From NCBI GenBank assembly GCA_020634935.1, contig JACKAT010000010.1, positions 73,840 to 137,839 on the forward strand: DNA of 64,000 bases. The letters are read 5' to 3'. Below the pieces are notes generated by a model that had not been told where the DNA came from, ran no database searches, and saw only the letters and a list, made by a program, of their open reading frames with translations. The translations under genes and the position numbers were made by a program. Below, one piece after another: positions 33,933-42,588 of the stretch; within the stretch, counting starts at the first letter, position 1; every line of letters begins with the position of its first letter. Origin of the DNA: Anaerolineales bacterium (GTDB lineage Bacteria; Chloroflexota; Anaerolineae; 4572-78; J111).

Positions 33933-34793
33933 ATGACCAACCCATTCATCGACTTTCAAGCCCAAATTGAAGCCGTAAAACAGCGCCACACGGCGGGCGA
34001 GATTAGCCAAAATGAGCGCGATAACCTGATCCGCCGCATGAAGCTGAAAGATGACGCCTGGGGCGATGTGTGGATGCTCAGCCCGACCGGCGAGTGGTTT
34101 CGCCAGGCCAAGGGCAGCAAAGGTTGGGTGCGCGATTACCCGCTCGATCTGGTTGAGCTGCCGGATATGCCCATCGATGCGTTGGATATTCACCAGGTGG
34201 CCAAAACCATCCACCACTGCACTCGCTGCCCGCTGCACGAAACCCGCACTCGCGCCGTGCCGGGCGAAGGTCCGGTTGAAGCCGATCTGATGCTCATCGG
34301 CGAGGGGCCGGGCTACCACGAAGATAAACAAGCGCGTCCGTTTGTGGGCAATGCCGGCCAATTTTTGGAGGAGCTGCTCGACAGCATCGGCTACAAACGC
34401 CGCGATGTTTTTATTACCAACGTGGTCAAATGCCGCCCGCCCAACAATCGCGATCCGCAAGCCGAAGAGTTGGCCGCTTGCAGCGATTATCTGACCCGCC
34501 AGATCGAGCTGATCAATCCCAAAGTGATTGTCACTTTAGGCCGCTACTCAATGTATCGCTTCTTTCCGGGCGAGTCGATCTCCAAAATCCACGGACAGCC
34601 CCAACGGGTGGGCGATCGGCTGGTGGTGCCGATGTTCCACCCGGCCGCCGCGCTGCACCAACCCCGCTTTCGCCCCCTCATCACCGAGGATTTTCTTAAG
34701 CTGCCCCAATTCATCGCCGAAGCCGCCTCAATGGCCGAAGAACCGGTTGACCCGGTCGATCCGGCCGATGCCGAGCAGTTGTCGCTGTTTTAG
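33933..34793 (+). CDS. Family 4 uracil-DNA glycosylase with N-terminal extension
   Basis: This 286-residue enzyme removes uracil from DNA. The catalytic part (about residue 85 on) has the four cysteines of the iron-sulfur cluster (Cys96, Cys99, Cys167, Cys183), LIGEGPGYHEDKQARPFVGNAG, TNVVKCRPPNNRDP and MFHPAAAL (His236). The first 80 residues are extra: a short helical hairpin (KQRHTAGEISQNERDNLIRRM) and a Trp-rich segment (WGDVWMLSPTGEWFRQAKG). That pattern, a GEIS helix plus W-x-G-x-W strands, looks like a small separate domain, perhaps SHOCT-like. The ATG lacks a strong ribosome binding site. Confidence 0.9.
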   Translation: MTNPFIDFQAQIEAVKQRHTAGEISQNERDNLIRRMKLKDDAWGDVWMLSPTGEWFRQAKGSKGWVRDYPLDLVELPDMPIDALDIHQVAKTIHHCTRCPLHETRTRAVPGEGPVEADLMLIGEGPGYHEDKQARPFVGNAGQFLEELLDSIGYKRRDVFITNVVKCRPPNNRDPQAEELAACSDYLTRQIELINPKVIVTLGRYSMYRFFPGESISKIHGQPQRVGDRLVVPMFHPAAALHQPRFRPLITEDFLKLPQFIAEAASMAEEPVDPVDPADAEQLSLF

Positions 34794-34816
34794 CAGGGAA
34801 TTTTAGCGTCTTCTCA

Positions 34817-34843
34817 GTAGGGACAAACTTAAGTTTGCCCTAC
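34817..34843. repeat. GTAGG-GACAAACTTAAG palindrome
   Basis: A 27-base near-perfect palindrome centred on CTTAAG, the same as the one at 2332-2357 apart from two positions. Confidence 0.75.
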
Positions 34844-34873
34844 GTTACGGGATTATCGCGGTTATATTGGAAT

Positions 34874-35338
34874 TTATTCGGATTGATTGAACAGGTCCAG
34901 CCATTCCTCAACTTCATCGGGGGAGAGATGGACATCGACTTGACTGTCTGTATCCGGTTGGGGGGAACTCAACAACTGCTGGGCAAACTCGCCAGAGGAG
35001 AGGGTGCGGATGCCGTGTTGAGCCGCCGCCTGCTGCACGGCTCGATCAGAGGTGACCACCATATACGCCTGGGGATTTTTAATCCGGCGCATCCGGCGCA
35101 TCAGGATTTGGTCGGCGGTTCGACCGGATGGGGCAAATTGAATGGTGATCCCGCCCTGCTTCTTGGTTTGAGCGGAGCGGTAGCTGTAGCCCGCATCGAA
35201 GACCACCGTGATCGGATGGCCGGTTCTGGCCCGGTATTGGCGCAGATATTGCAGCAGTTTGTCTTCGTCATGGGGATCATCGAGTTGGAGATTGGGCATT
35301 TGACCTATTAAATTGTGCCCATCGATTAACCAATGCAT
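34874..35338 (-). CDS. YacP-like NYN-domain RNA-binding/nuclease protein
   Basis: This 154-residue protein starts MHWLIDGHNLIGQMP, the hallmark of YacP/NYN (PIN-like) domains, with Asp in DGHN as a metal ligand. It continues with ITVVFDAGYS, RTADQILMRRMRR and MVVTSDRAVQQAAAQHG, the remaining acidic sites. In Bacillus the homologue Rae1/YacP is a ribosome-associated mRNA endonuclease; whether this one cleaves RNA is inferred. A tail (about residues 120-154) is acidic. Single gene on the minus strand. Confidence 0.82.
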   Translation of the reverse strand: MHWLIDGHNLIGQMPNLQLDDPHDEDKLLQYLRQYRARTGHPITVVFDAGYSYRSAQTKKQGGITIQFAPSGRTADQILMRRMRRIKNPQAYMVVTSDRAVQQAAAQHGIRTLSSGEFAQQLLSSPQPDTDSQVDVHLSPDEVEEWLDLFNQSE

Positions 35339-35361
35339 AAGCCTTTGAACATAAATTGTGA

Positions 35362-35478
35362 GCGTTCAGCCCTTAGCTATCAGCTTTTTGCTTATTCCGG
35401 CAAATATTTGGTTACAGAACCCGGTCATGATGGCCTAAACGTCGTCATTGTTAAAGCTGACGGCTGATAGCTGAACGC
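35362..35478. repeat. Inverted repeat with GCGTTCAGC ends
   Basis: GCGTTCAGC..TTAGCTATCAGC at the left and GCTGATAGCTGAACGC at the right form an inverted pair across about 117 bases between two minus-strand genes. Confidence 0.6.
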
Positions 35479-35489
35479 CTATCATAAAA

Positions 35490-36536
35490 TTATTCCGTGG
35501 TCGATAGCGCCTCGGCCAAAAGCGCCTTATTGCGGCGGCGAGCCTCGGCTTGTAAGTCGGTGATGGTATCCGTCTCATCCACGATTTCGCCGGTCAGGGT
35601 TTCGAGCACGTCCTCCAGGGTAACGACCCCAGCAACCCCGCCAAATTCATCAATCACCACGGCCAAATGCCGCCGATTTTTCTGAAAAACCTGGAGTAAT
35701 TTGTCGCCCCGGACATTTTCAGGCACAAATAAGACCTCTCGCACCAGCGCCGATACAGGTAAATCCTCTTTGCCTTCGATAAGAGCCGTTAACAGCGCAT
35801 ACTTGAGCGCCGTGCCCAATACATCATCGATACTTTTGCCGGTGATCACAATCCGGCTGTGAACCGAGGCGATAATCGCCTCTTTTGCTTCACCTAAGGT
35901 TAGATGTCCCCACAAATAAGTCATGGCGACTCTAGGCGTCATCAAATCCCAGGCCGTTACATCATTTAAGCGAAATACCCGCTGGATCATCTCCGACTCA
36001 TCGGCCTCGATAATCCCCTCCTGGCGGCCGATCCGGGCCAGCAGCTTGATTTCCGCCTCATTGGTCGTCGGCACGACGGCCCGGCCTTTGGTGATGGGAT
36101 ACGTTAATTTTTCGATGGCCCACACCAGCGGCGTAAAGATTAGGGTTAAGATTTGGATAGGTCGAGCCATCAACAAGGCGATGGATTCAGCAAACCGCTC
36201 TCCCAACGTTTTGGGAATGATTTCGGCAAAGATGATCACTAACAGCGTCAGCAGCGCCGAAAAGGCCCCCAATAACTCGCTGCCCAATTGAATAGCGGCA
36301 ATACGACCAACGACGATACTGCCAACAATGTTAGCGATATTGTTGAGAATGACGATACTGGCGATAGGCCGGCTCATATTCTGGCGGATAGCCAGCAGCG
36401 CCTGCGCCGACGGTTTTTTGGATTGAGCCAGTTGTCTGACTTTGACCAGAGGAACAGAAAAGAGGGCGGCCTCGGTGCCGGAACTAAATGCTGATACACA
36501 CAGAACAATGAGAACGGCTGTAACAAGCTCTAGCAT
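35490..36536 (-). CDS. CNNM/CorB-like transporter: DUF21 membrane domain plus CBS pair
   Basis: This 348-residue protein has an N-terminal DUF21 domain with about four helices (residues 1-150), including SSGTEAALFSVPLVKVRQLA and FAEIIPKTLGERF, followed by a linker and two CBS motifs (about 190-320), the second ending HLAVVIDEFGGVAGVVTLEDVLE. CNNM/CorB proteins export or sense Mg2+ and bind ATP through CBS; a hemolysin annotation is historical. The C-terminal CorC_HlyC domain seen in many relatives is missing, so the protein is the short form. Confidence 0.87.
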   Translation of the reverse strand: MLELVTAVLIVLCVSAFSSGTEAALFSVPLVKVRQLAQSKKPSAQALLAIRQNMSRPIASIVILNNIANIVGSIVVGRIAAIQLGSELLGAFSALLTLLVIIFAEIIPKTLGERFAESIALLMARPIQILTLIFTPLVWAIEKLTYPITKGRAVVPTTNEAEIKLLARIGRQEGIIEADESEMIQRVFRLNDVTAWDLMTPRVAMTYLWGHLTLGEAKEAIIASVHSRIVITGKSIDDVLGTALKYALLTALIEGKEDLPVSALVREVLFVPENVRGDKLLQVFQKNRRHLAVVIDEFGGVAGVVTLEDVLETLTGEIVDETDTITDLQAEARRRNKALLAEALSTTE

Positions 36537-36737
36537 CTATTGACCTATTATTTTTAGACAACATCTATGTCTGACCATTTAAGAAGGAAAATCAAATTAC
36601 TGTGACATTTGAGCCAGGTAATTGGTAAATAATAGTGGGTTAGTCAACCGCTTAATTACCAAATATTATTTACTCCCGTTCCTACTATATCATAATCCTA
36701 CCCGCCATGGCAATGACTTTTTGCGAGGGCGGGCTAA
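36537..36737. other. Intergenic region
   Basis: Holds an inverted repeat (GTAATTGGTAAATAATA at about 36618 and TAATTACCAAATATTATTTAC ending near 36672, the latter in two halves) but no gene. Confidence 0.45.
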
Positions 36738-36783
36738 AAACAAACCCTCGAAGGGGGTGAACCGCTTCGAGGGTTTGTTTTAT
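36738..36783 (-). terminator. Strong rho-independent terminator, possibly bidirectional
   Basis: AAACAAACCCTCGAAG pairs perfectly with CTTCGAGGGTTTGTTT around an 11-base loop. On the minus strand it is followed by T residues and lies directly after the stop of the gene ending at 36791. Confidence 0.9.
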
Positions 36784-36790
36784 ATCCGCC

Positions 36791-37915
36791 TTACATCCAC
36801 CGCTTGTAGTAAAAATCGCTGTCCTCATCATTATTGAGGCGAGCCACTACCTCGTAAAACCACTCGTCTAAGTGGGTATCGTGGCTGTCAAGCCGGGGGA
36901 AGGGGTTGTCGTAGCCTTCGGCCAACGCTTTCCCCACGCGATCCAGCGCGCCGAGACCCAACTCCGGCACGCGCACCGGGCGGATGCCCTCTTTAGCCAT
37001 CAAGGTATCAGTGATGTTGGCCATCGTCATCCCGCCGGGAATAAGCGGCAGGGCGCGGGTGCGCATAATTGGGTAGAAGATGTCCATCACCACTTTGCCG
37101 GAGCCGTAATGCTCGCGGGTGTAGGCTTGCAGCGACTCTTTCGGCAAGTAGAGGCTGGTCGAATAGGCGCCCTGGCGGCCGTATTCACGCTGACGCGGAT
37201 CGCGGCCGATTTTGTCCAGGCTGCCCCGCCAATCGGCAAAAACCGAGGCTTCAACCCCGATGCCGTTGTCTTCCAGAACCTGAGGAAACCGCACGGCCAT
37301 CTCGCCCATGACAAATTTGGTAATTTCAATGGCCTTTTCATCGAGCGGGGTTAACTGCCATTGAAACAACCCTTCGTCATCAACATCTTTGACGAAAACG
37401 GGCGGCATCTCCGGCTGTAGGCCCGACAGCGCCGCCGCCACGGTATTGAAATAGACCACGCGCTCCGCGCCGTTTTCTTTAAGCGTCGCCAGCAAATTTT
37501 CCAGCGGCTTGCCCTCCAAGGCCATCCCGTCATTGAGCCAACGGAAGCGCAACCCTGTCTTTTCGGCCTGGGCTTCCATCACCTTGCCCGTTTCAAAGTT
37601 AAGCGACTTCTTCAAATCCCGGCTCAACAGTGTTAGACTGGCCACTTTACCTACGCCTAAAATAGCCGTGGCCAGCGCGCCGCCCAAGCCGGGTCCGGTC
37701 GCTCCGGCCAGCAATACGTGGCGACCCTCCAGCCAGTCCAAATTGAACTGATCTAACAGCGCGGCCTGATCCGCCCAGGTTTGATCCAAAAGCTGCTGCG
37801 CTTCCGCCGGAAAAGCCTCGATCTCTTCTTTCGTCGGTCGGCTCAACGGGGGCGCACCTTCTCGCACCGGCAGGCCGGGGTAAGGCTTGGCAAACGGGCT
37901 GGTTAATTCTGTCAT
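36791..37915 (-). CDS. Divergent Rossmann-fold reductase, FabV/trans-2-enoyl-CoA reductase-like
   Basis: This 374-residue protein has an N-terminal region, then a nucleotide-binding strand-loop (HVLLAGATGPGLGGALATAIL, near residues 64-84) and TLLSRDLKKS. Later parts recall the FabV/TER family: FVKDVDDEGLFQWQLTPLDEKAIEITKFVMGE, AYSTSLYLPKESLQ and TRALPLIPGGMTMANITDTLMAKEG. In FabV a Tyr-x8-Lys pair is catalytic; here a candidate Tyr lies in GAYSTSLYLPKESL. The resemblance is in layout rather than in strict motifs, so another SDR-like oxidoreductase is possible. It ends at a strong terminator. Confidence 0.45.
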   Translation of the reverse strand: MTELTSPFAKPYPGLPVREGAPPLSRPTKEEIEAFPAEAQQLLDQTWADQAALLDQFNLDWLEGRHVLLAGATGPGLGGALATAILGVGKVASLTLLSRDLKKSLNFETGKVMEAQAEKTGLRFRWLNDGMALEGKPLENLLATLKENGAERVVYFNTVAAALSGLQPEMPPVFVKDVDDEGLFQWQLTPLDEKAIEITKFVMGEMAVRFPQVLEDNGIGVEASVFADWRGSLDKIGRDPRQREYGRQGAYSTSLYLPKESLQAYTREHYGSGKVVMDIFYPIMRTRALPLIPGGMTMANITDTLMAKEGIRPVRVPELGLGALDRVGKALAEGYDNPFPRLDSHDTHLDEWFYEVVARLNNDEDSDFYYKRWM

Positions 37916-37943
37916 AGTATACCTCTCTTCAAAAAATATAGAT

Positions 37944-38027
37944 CAGGTGACTGGCACTGACTCGCTGTAATTGTATGGTTGTATTCCACGCTGCATTCTC
38001 TATTTGAGCCAAAGTACCCGTCACCTG
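37944..38027. repeat. CAGGTGACTGGCACT inverted-end element
   Basis: CAGGTGACTGGCACT at the left and AGTACCCGTCACCTG at the right, same family as 30493-30575. Confidence 0.7.
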
Positions 38028-38095
38028 TATGTTACGATTTGGCGAACGCTGATTTTATCACGAACAGAAAGTCACGTCCAATGACTGTATGGTCC

Positions 38096-38194
38096 AAGAT
38101 GGGTCCAGTTTTCGCTTGTTGTTCGAGTAAGCAGCGCAAATGGGCCAACTATTTTGATGATAACACGACTGCGGTAAGAAAACTGGACCAATCT
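38096..38194. repeat. GATGGGTCCAGTTTT inverted-end element
   Basis: AAGATGGGTCCAGTTTT and AAAACTGGACCAATCT flank about 66 bases. It is a longer relative of 10844-10880. No gene is seen in the rest of 37916-38305. Confidence 0.65.
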
Positions 38195-38305
38195 ACTGTT
38201 AAAAGGAGAATTCCTGGACGATGGCAATCGAGGGTTGTATCCCCAGCCGGTTGGGATTACAATGGGGATTAATTCAGCTACCTTTTAGTTTTGGAGGATT
38301 ATGAC

Positions 38306-39145
38306 ATGACTGAGTCGATCTGCTATGTAAATGGTCAATATCTGCCCGTTAAGGAGGCGTTTATATCGGTGCAAGATTTAGCCGTGCTGCGCGGCTACGG
38401 TGTTTTTGATTTTCTGCGAACCTATCACGGCCGGCCCTTCAAACTGCGAGAGCATCTCCTGCGCCTGGAACGCTCGGCCCAACACATCGAACTAAAATTG
38501 CCCCAATCACTGGACGCTATCGAGCAGGTTGTGTGCGAGACCTTGCAGCGTAACACCCTGCCGGAAGCCAATATTCGCGTGGTGGTCACCGGCGGGGTCT
38601 CAGCCGATGGCATCACCCCGCCCGCCGAAACCGGACTAATTGTACTGGTGACGCCGGTCAAGCATTACCCGGCCGAATTTTACGACCACGGCGTCAAAGT
38701 GATCACCGTTGAAACCGAGCGCTACATTCCCGGCGCCAAAACCATCAACTACATTCCCGCCATTTTAGCCATGAACAAAGCCAAAGCCGCCGGGGCGGTT
38801 GAGGCCCTGTACGTCAATCGACACGGTCACATCCTGGAAGGCACAACCACCAACTTCTACCTTGTCCAAGGGAATCAAATAATTACGCCCGTCGATGAAA
38901 TTCTGCCGGGCGTCACCCGCAGCGTGCTGCTTGAGGTCGCTCAGTCGCTCTTTGATGTCGTCGAGCGTCCCATTACCTTTGCCGACTTGGCCGACGCCGA
39001 GGAAGCCTTCATCTCCGCCAGCAATAAGGAGATTATGCCCGTTCATCACGTTGATGATCAGCAGATCGGCAGCGGCACCCGAGGGCCGAAGACTAAACTG
39101 ATTATGGAGCACTTTAGAGAGGTGACGTGGGGCAGCCAGGCGTAA
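38306..39145 (+). CDS. Class IV PLP-dependent aminotransferase (IlvE/Dat/PabC type)
   Basis: This 279-residue fold-type IV enzyme contains QDLAVLRGYGVFDFLRTYHGRPFKL, the PLP-binding Lys145 in IPGAKTINYI, GHILEGTTTNFYLV and the C-terminal AEEAFISASNKEIMPV. D-amino acid transaminase, branched-chain aminotransferase and aminodeoxychorismate lyase share these features, and the sequence alone does not choose between them. The start is ATG at 38306 because GGAGG (38293-38297) is well placed; a TTG at 38291 overlaps that site. It is convergent with an MFS gene two bases away. Confidence 0.85.
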   Translation: MTESICYVNGQYLPVKEAFISVQDLAVLRGYGVFDFLRTYHGRPFKLREHLLRLERSAQHIELKLPQSLDAIEQVVCETLQRNTLPEANIRVVVTGGVSADGITPPAETGLIVLVTPVKHYPAEFYDHGVKVITVETERYIPGAKTINYIPAILAMNKAKAAGAVEALYVNRHGHILEGTTTNFYLVQGNQIITPVDEILPGVTRSVLLEVAQSLFDVVERPITFADLADAEEAFISASNKEIMPVHHVDDQQIGSGTRGPKTKLIMEHFREVTWGSQA

Positions 39146-39147
39146 GG

Positions 39148-40512
39148 TTACGTCTCGGCGGCTAAATCGCCGTAGACATCGTCCGGCTGCGGCGTCAATC
39201 GCGTCCGGGCTAGTAGATAAAGGACCAGGCCGATGACCCCGTTAGCAATGAACGGCGCGGCGGCGCCCATCATTGTAAACAAAAACCCGCCGATGATCGG
39301 CCCCAAAACGGTACCGGCGCTCATAAAGGCTGCGCCGACGCCCAAGGCCTGCCCCACGTTTTGGGGTTCAACCCGCTTGGTAACCAGACTGTTGAGGCTG
39401 GGCTGGAGTAACGCGTAACCAATCGGCACCGGGGATAGAAAAGCGATCATCAGCAACAATCCCGTAGCGCCGTTGCCGCCGTCTTCGGGCAGTAACGCCA
39501 GTTGACTTTCGGGGGCTGTGCCGGTGGTTTGCGATAATTCTTCGATGACGACATCGCGCGAATACCACGGCACCGTCTGCTGCGGGGTGAAGGCCATCAG
39601 GAAAAAACCGAGGGCGTATAAAGCCAGCCCGACTAAGACCAGTTGGCGCTCGCCGAACTGCTGCGACAACCGGCCAATCAGTCCCCCTTGCACCACCACC
39701 GACACCAGACCAAAGAGGATAAAAATAACGGCGCTGCCAAAACTATCAAGCCCCAGCCGGCTAAGCATAAACGGCGCGAAAACGGCCGTAAAAATACCAA
39801 ACTGAAACCGTAAATTAAAAATAAGGGTCATTAAAATACCCAAGTTAGGGTCATGCAAGGCTTTGACCATCTGGCCGAGACTTTTACGCTTAACGGCCTG
39901 AACGCTGCGTTTTTCCGGGGGCAATGTTTCTTTGAAAACAAACGTGGTCAGAATGATACTGACCAAGGCAAAGCCGGCGGCGGCAAAGGCCGGCGCGCTG
40001 TAGTTGTTACCGCTCAAGCGCAGCGCCACCCCGCTTAAAACCGGCCCCAATAAAAATCCCACGCCGAACGCCGCCCCAATTAAGCCCAACCCTTTGGCTC
40101 GATTTTGCGGCGAAGTGCTGTCGGCCATCGCTGAACGGACGGTCGCCAGATTGGCGCCGGTAATGCCATCGATGATTTGAGACAAGAAGATCAGCCATAA
40201 GGTGTGAGCAAACCCCAGGATCAGCAGGCTGATAAAAGTTCCCACCTGGGCTACGGCCAGCACCGGTTTGCGCCCTACCCGATCCGACAGTGAGCCGAGA
40301 ATCGGGACAAACATAAGCTGCATCACCGGGTAGGTCGAAATCAGCAGGCCAATGACAAAGGGGCTGGCATCGAAGGCCAGGACATAATAAGGCAAGATCG
40401 GCATGAGGATCGTCAGCCCCATCACATCGACCAGAACGATAACCAGGAGCGGCATCAGGCGTCTGTAGTCCAACGAGCCGGTTTGTTTAGAATTTGACAG
40501 GGTGGTTTCCAT
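39148..40512 (-). CDS. Major facilitator superfamily drug/metabolite exporter (TetA-like)
   Basis: This 454-residue protein has the 12-helix MFS layout. Motif A appears as LGSLSDRVGRKPVL in loop 2-3, and helix 5 carries the antiporter-type GxGFLLGPVLSG pattern (GAAFGVGFLLGPVLSG), as in 12-helix H+ antiporters such as TetA. A long polar loop (about residues 300-345, WYSRDVVIEEL...PEDGGNG) between helices 9 and 10 is unusual. Substrate unknown. Confidence 0.87.
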   Translation of the reverse strand: METTLSNSKQTGSLDYRRLMPLLVIVLVDVMGLTILMPILPYYVLAFDASPFVIGLLISTYPVMQLMFVPILGSLSDRVGRKPVLAVAQVGTFISLLILGFAHTLWLIFLSQIIDGITGANLATVRSAMADSTSPQNRAKGLGLIGAAFGVGFLLGPVLSGVALRLSGNNYSAPAFAAAGFALVSIILTTFVFKETLPPEKRSVQAVKRKSLGQMVKALHDPNLGILMTLIFNLRFQFGIFTAVFAPFMLSRLGLDSFGSAVIFILFGLVSVVVQGGLIGRLSQQFGERQLVLVGLALYALGFFLMAFTPQQTVPWYSRDVVIEELSQTTGTAPESQLALLPEDGGNGATGLLLMIAFLSPVPIGYALLQPSLNSLVTKRVEPQNVGQALGVGAAFMSAGTVLGPIIGGFLFTMMGAAAPFIANGVIGLVLYLLARTRLTPQPDDVYGDLAAET

Positions 40513-40917
40513 TGGGATTCGTTAGAGCCAACCAAAGGTGAGGCGACTAGCCAATTGACATCCTCATCTGGATGATTCATTCCTCTCGCTTAAAGGTTTT
40601 TTGGCCGTCCGTTTCTTGCCACAACACAATCCAAAGTAGTATTCTATTACTGCAACTTGTAGAAAAAGAACTGCTTGATGAATTGAGGGGATCAAACCAC
40701 GGTATTGTGGAACCTGAGGATAGATTTATTCACTGTTTCCTCTCATCTCATCCGGTATACTCGGCCATCAGCGTTGCGGCAGACACCGGCCATATTTCAT
40801 GCTGCCTCACGGATTCTACGAACGCCGGCGAGTCTGTCAAGAAATGCAATGAAGGAATTAATAGTGAAAGCATGAAACGGCCGAGCTACCCCCACGCTGA
40901 ACTAACGCTCGGCGGTC
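40513..40917. other. Intergenic region
   Basis: No gene supported. A plus-strand frame from 40572 runs on into the following minisatellite, has no clear ribosome binding site and changes character at the repeats, so it is not called. Confidence 0.4.
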
Positions 40918-41140
40918 GGTACGGACCGTTCGGCGGTTGGTACGAACCATTCGGCGGTCGGTACGGGCCGTTCGGCGGCGGTACGAACCGTTCGGCGACG
41001 GTACGGACCGTTCGGCGGTTGGTACGAACCATTCGGCGGTCGGTACGGGCCGTTCGGCGGTGGTAGGAACCGTTCGGCGGTGGTAGGAACCATTCGGCGG
41101 TCGGTAGGAACCGTTCGGCGGTGGTAGGAACCGTTTTTCG
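40918..41140. repeat. 20/21-bp tandem minisatellite, about eleven units
   Basis: Units of the type GGTACGGACCGTTCGGCGGT begin at 40918 and run to about 41140, with mixed 20- and 21-bp lengths. Variants alternate GGACC, GAACC and GGGCC, then change from GGTACG to GGTAGG in the later half. The mixed unit length breaks every reading frame, so the Pro- or Arg-rich translations on either strand are not genes. Confidence 0.9.
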
Positions 41141-41179
41141 AACCCAATTGAGAACTGTTCTATTGATCAAGAGTAACTG

Positions 41180-41300
41180 CTCAGGCATGTCATTTCGAGC
41201 GACGAAGGAGCGAGAAATCTCCACGTCGCTGTTGGCAACCTACCGTCCGGGAGATTTCTCGGCAAAAAACGCCTCGAAATGACATGACGGCTGAGTAGTT
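41180..41300. repeat. CATTTCGAGCGACGAAGG hairpin element
   Basis: GTAACTGCTCAGGCATGTC with TTTCGAGCGACGAAGGAGCG at the left and CCTCGAAATGACATG followed by GGCTGAGTAGTTAC at the right form a long inverted pair; the centre has AGAAATCTCC / GGGAGATTTCT. Same core as 9147, 53048 and 54258. Confidence 0.75.
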
Positions 41301-41328
41301 ACGATCAAGAAAGGAACCAACCCAACCC

Positions 41329-42588
41329 ATGAACCTAACCCACCGCGATCAAGCCCTCTATCGCGGCGATGATGGCCCGGCGGCCAAAATGGCCATGTCG
41401 ATCATCGTGCGCATGGCCGAAGTGGCCGGCGTCGATCAACTGATGGACATCACCGCCGCCCACATCGACAGCACCCTTTATATGGGCGACGCGACCCTTG
41501 AGTTCGCCGAGCGGCTGGCCGGTTGGGGCGCTAAAGTGGTCGTGCCGACCACGCTCAACGTCAGCGGGGTCGATGAGCAGCATTGGGCCGATTGGCCCGT
41601 GCCGCCCGAATGGGCCGAGAAGGCCCGCCGGCAGATGGTCGCTTACCACAGTATGGGCTGCACGCCGACCTGGACCTGCGCTCCCTACCAAACCGACCTG
41701 CGCCCCCACTTCGGCCAGCAGATCGCCTGGGGCGAGTCGAACGCCATTGCCTTCGCCAACTCGGTCATCGGCGCTCGCACCGAGCGCTATCCCGACCTGA
41801 TGGACATCTGCGCCGCCATCACCGGCCGCGTTCCGGCGACGGGGCTGCACCTGACCGAAAATCGGGCCGGGCAGATCCTTTTAAATCTGCGCGATATTCC
41901 GCTGGCGTTGCAACAGGACGACGCCTTTTATCCGGTGCTGGGGCATCTCATCGGCCAACTGGCCGGTGACGATATTCCCGTTGTCGATGGGCTGCAAGTG
42001 ATGCCGGAAGAAGACCAGCTTAAAGCGTTGGGCGCGGCGTCGGCCTCATCCGGCGCGGTGGCGTTGTTTCACCTGGTCGGCATTACGCCCGAAGCGCCCA
42101 CTTTGGCCGCCGCTTTTCAAAACCAACTGCCGCAGCAAATCATCGACATTACCCTCGCTGACTTACGTAGGGCTCGCCGCCAGCTAACCACGGCTACGGG
42201 TGAAAAGCTGGATATGGTGGTGCTGGGCAGCCCCCACTTCTCGCCGGCCGAGTTCAAGCAGCTCGCGCCGCTGGTGGCCGGCCGGCAGCGACATCCCAAC
42301 GTGCAATTTTTGATCACCTCCAGCCGGGCTATGGCCGCGCTGGCCGACAAAGCCGGTTATCTGGAGCCGCTCCGCCAATTTGGGGCCAAACTAACGGTCG
42401 ATACCTGCATCCTGACCACACCCATGCTGCCGGACACGATTAAAGTTCTAATGACCAACTCGGCCAAATACGCCTACTATTCGCCCGGTATGCTCAAAAC
42501 GCAGGTGGTGTTCGGCTCGCTGGCCGACTGCGTTCAATCGGCGGTTGAGGGGCACGTGGTGAGGGATGAGTCGCTATGGGCCGAATAA
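41329..42588 (+). CDS. Aconitase X catalytic (large) subunit
   Basis: This 419-residue protein matches the AcnX (formerly DUF521) family: a mobile TKVVVPTTLNVSG-like segment (AKVVVPTTLNVSGVDEQHW), MGCTPTWTCAPYQ with cysteines able to bind a metal or cluster, GESNAIAFANSVIGARTERYPD and, near the C terminus, NSAKYAYYSPGMLKTQVVFGSLADCVQSAVEG. AcnX enzymes include bacterial cis- or trans-3-hydroxy-L-proline dehydratases and archaeal phosphomevalonate dehydratase. The swivel subunit overlaps by 13 bases. With a D-amino-acid enzyme downstream, amino-acid derivative use is the preferred guess. Confidence 0.87.
   Translation: MNLTHRDQALYRGDDGPAAKMAMSIIVRMAEVAGVDQLMDITAAHIDSTLYMGDATLEFAERLAGWGAKVVVPTTLNVSGVDEQHWADWPVPPEWAEKARRQMVAYHSMGCTPTWTCAPYQTDLRPHFGQQIAWGESNAIAFANSVIGARTERYPDLMDICAAITGRVPATGLHLTENRAGQILLNLRDIPLALQQDDAFYPVLGHLIGQLAGDDIPVVDGLQVMPEEDQLKALGAASASSGAVALFHLVGITPEAPTLAAAFQNQLPQQIIDITLADLRRARRQLTTATGEKLDMVVLGSPHFSPAEFKQLAPLVAGRQRHPNVQFLITSSRAMAALADKAGYLEPLRQFGAKLTVDTCILTTPMLPDTIKVLMTNSAKYAYYSPGMLKTQVVFGSLADCVQSAVEGHVVRDESLWAE

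Noticed and set aside
40572..41066. Plus-strand open frame ending in Gly/Tyr/Phe repeats
   Set aside because: It runs into the 20/21-bp minisatellite, where mixed unit lengths shift the frame, and has no ribosome binding site.
40886..41224. Minus-strand Pro/Arg-rich open frame
   Set aside because: A product of the same minisatellite and of an adjoining repeat element.
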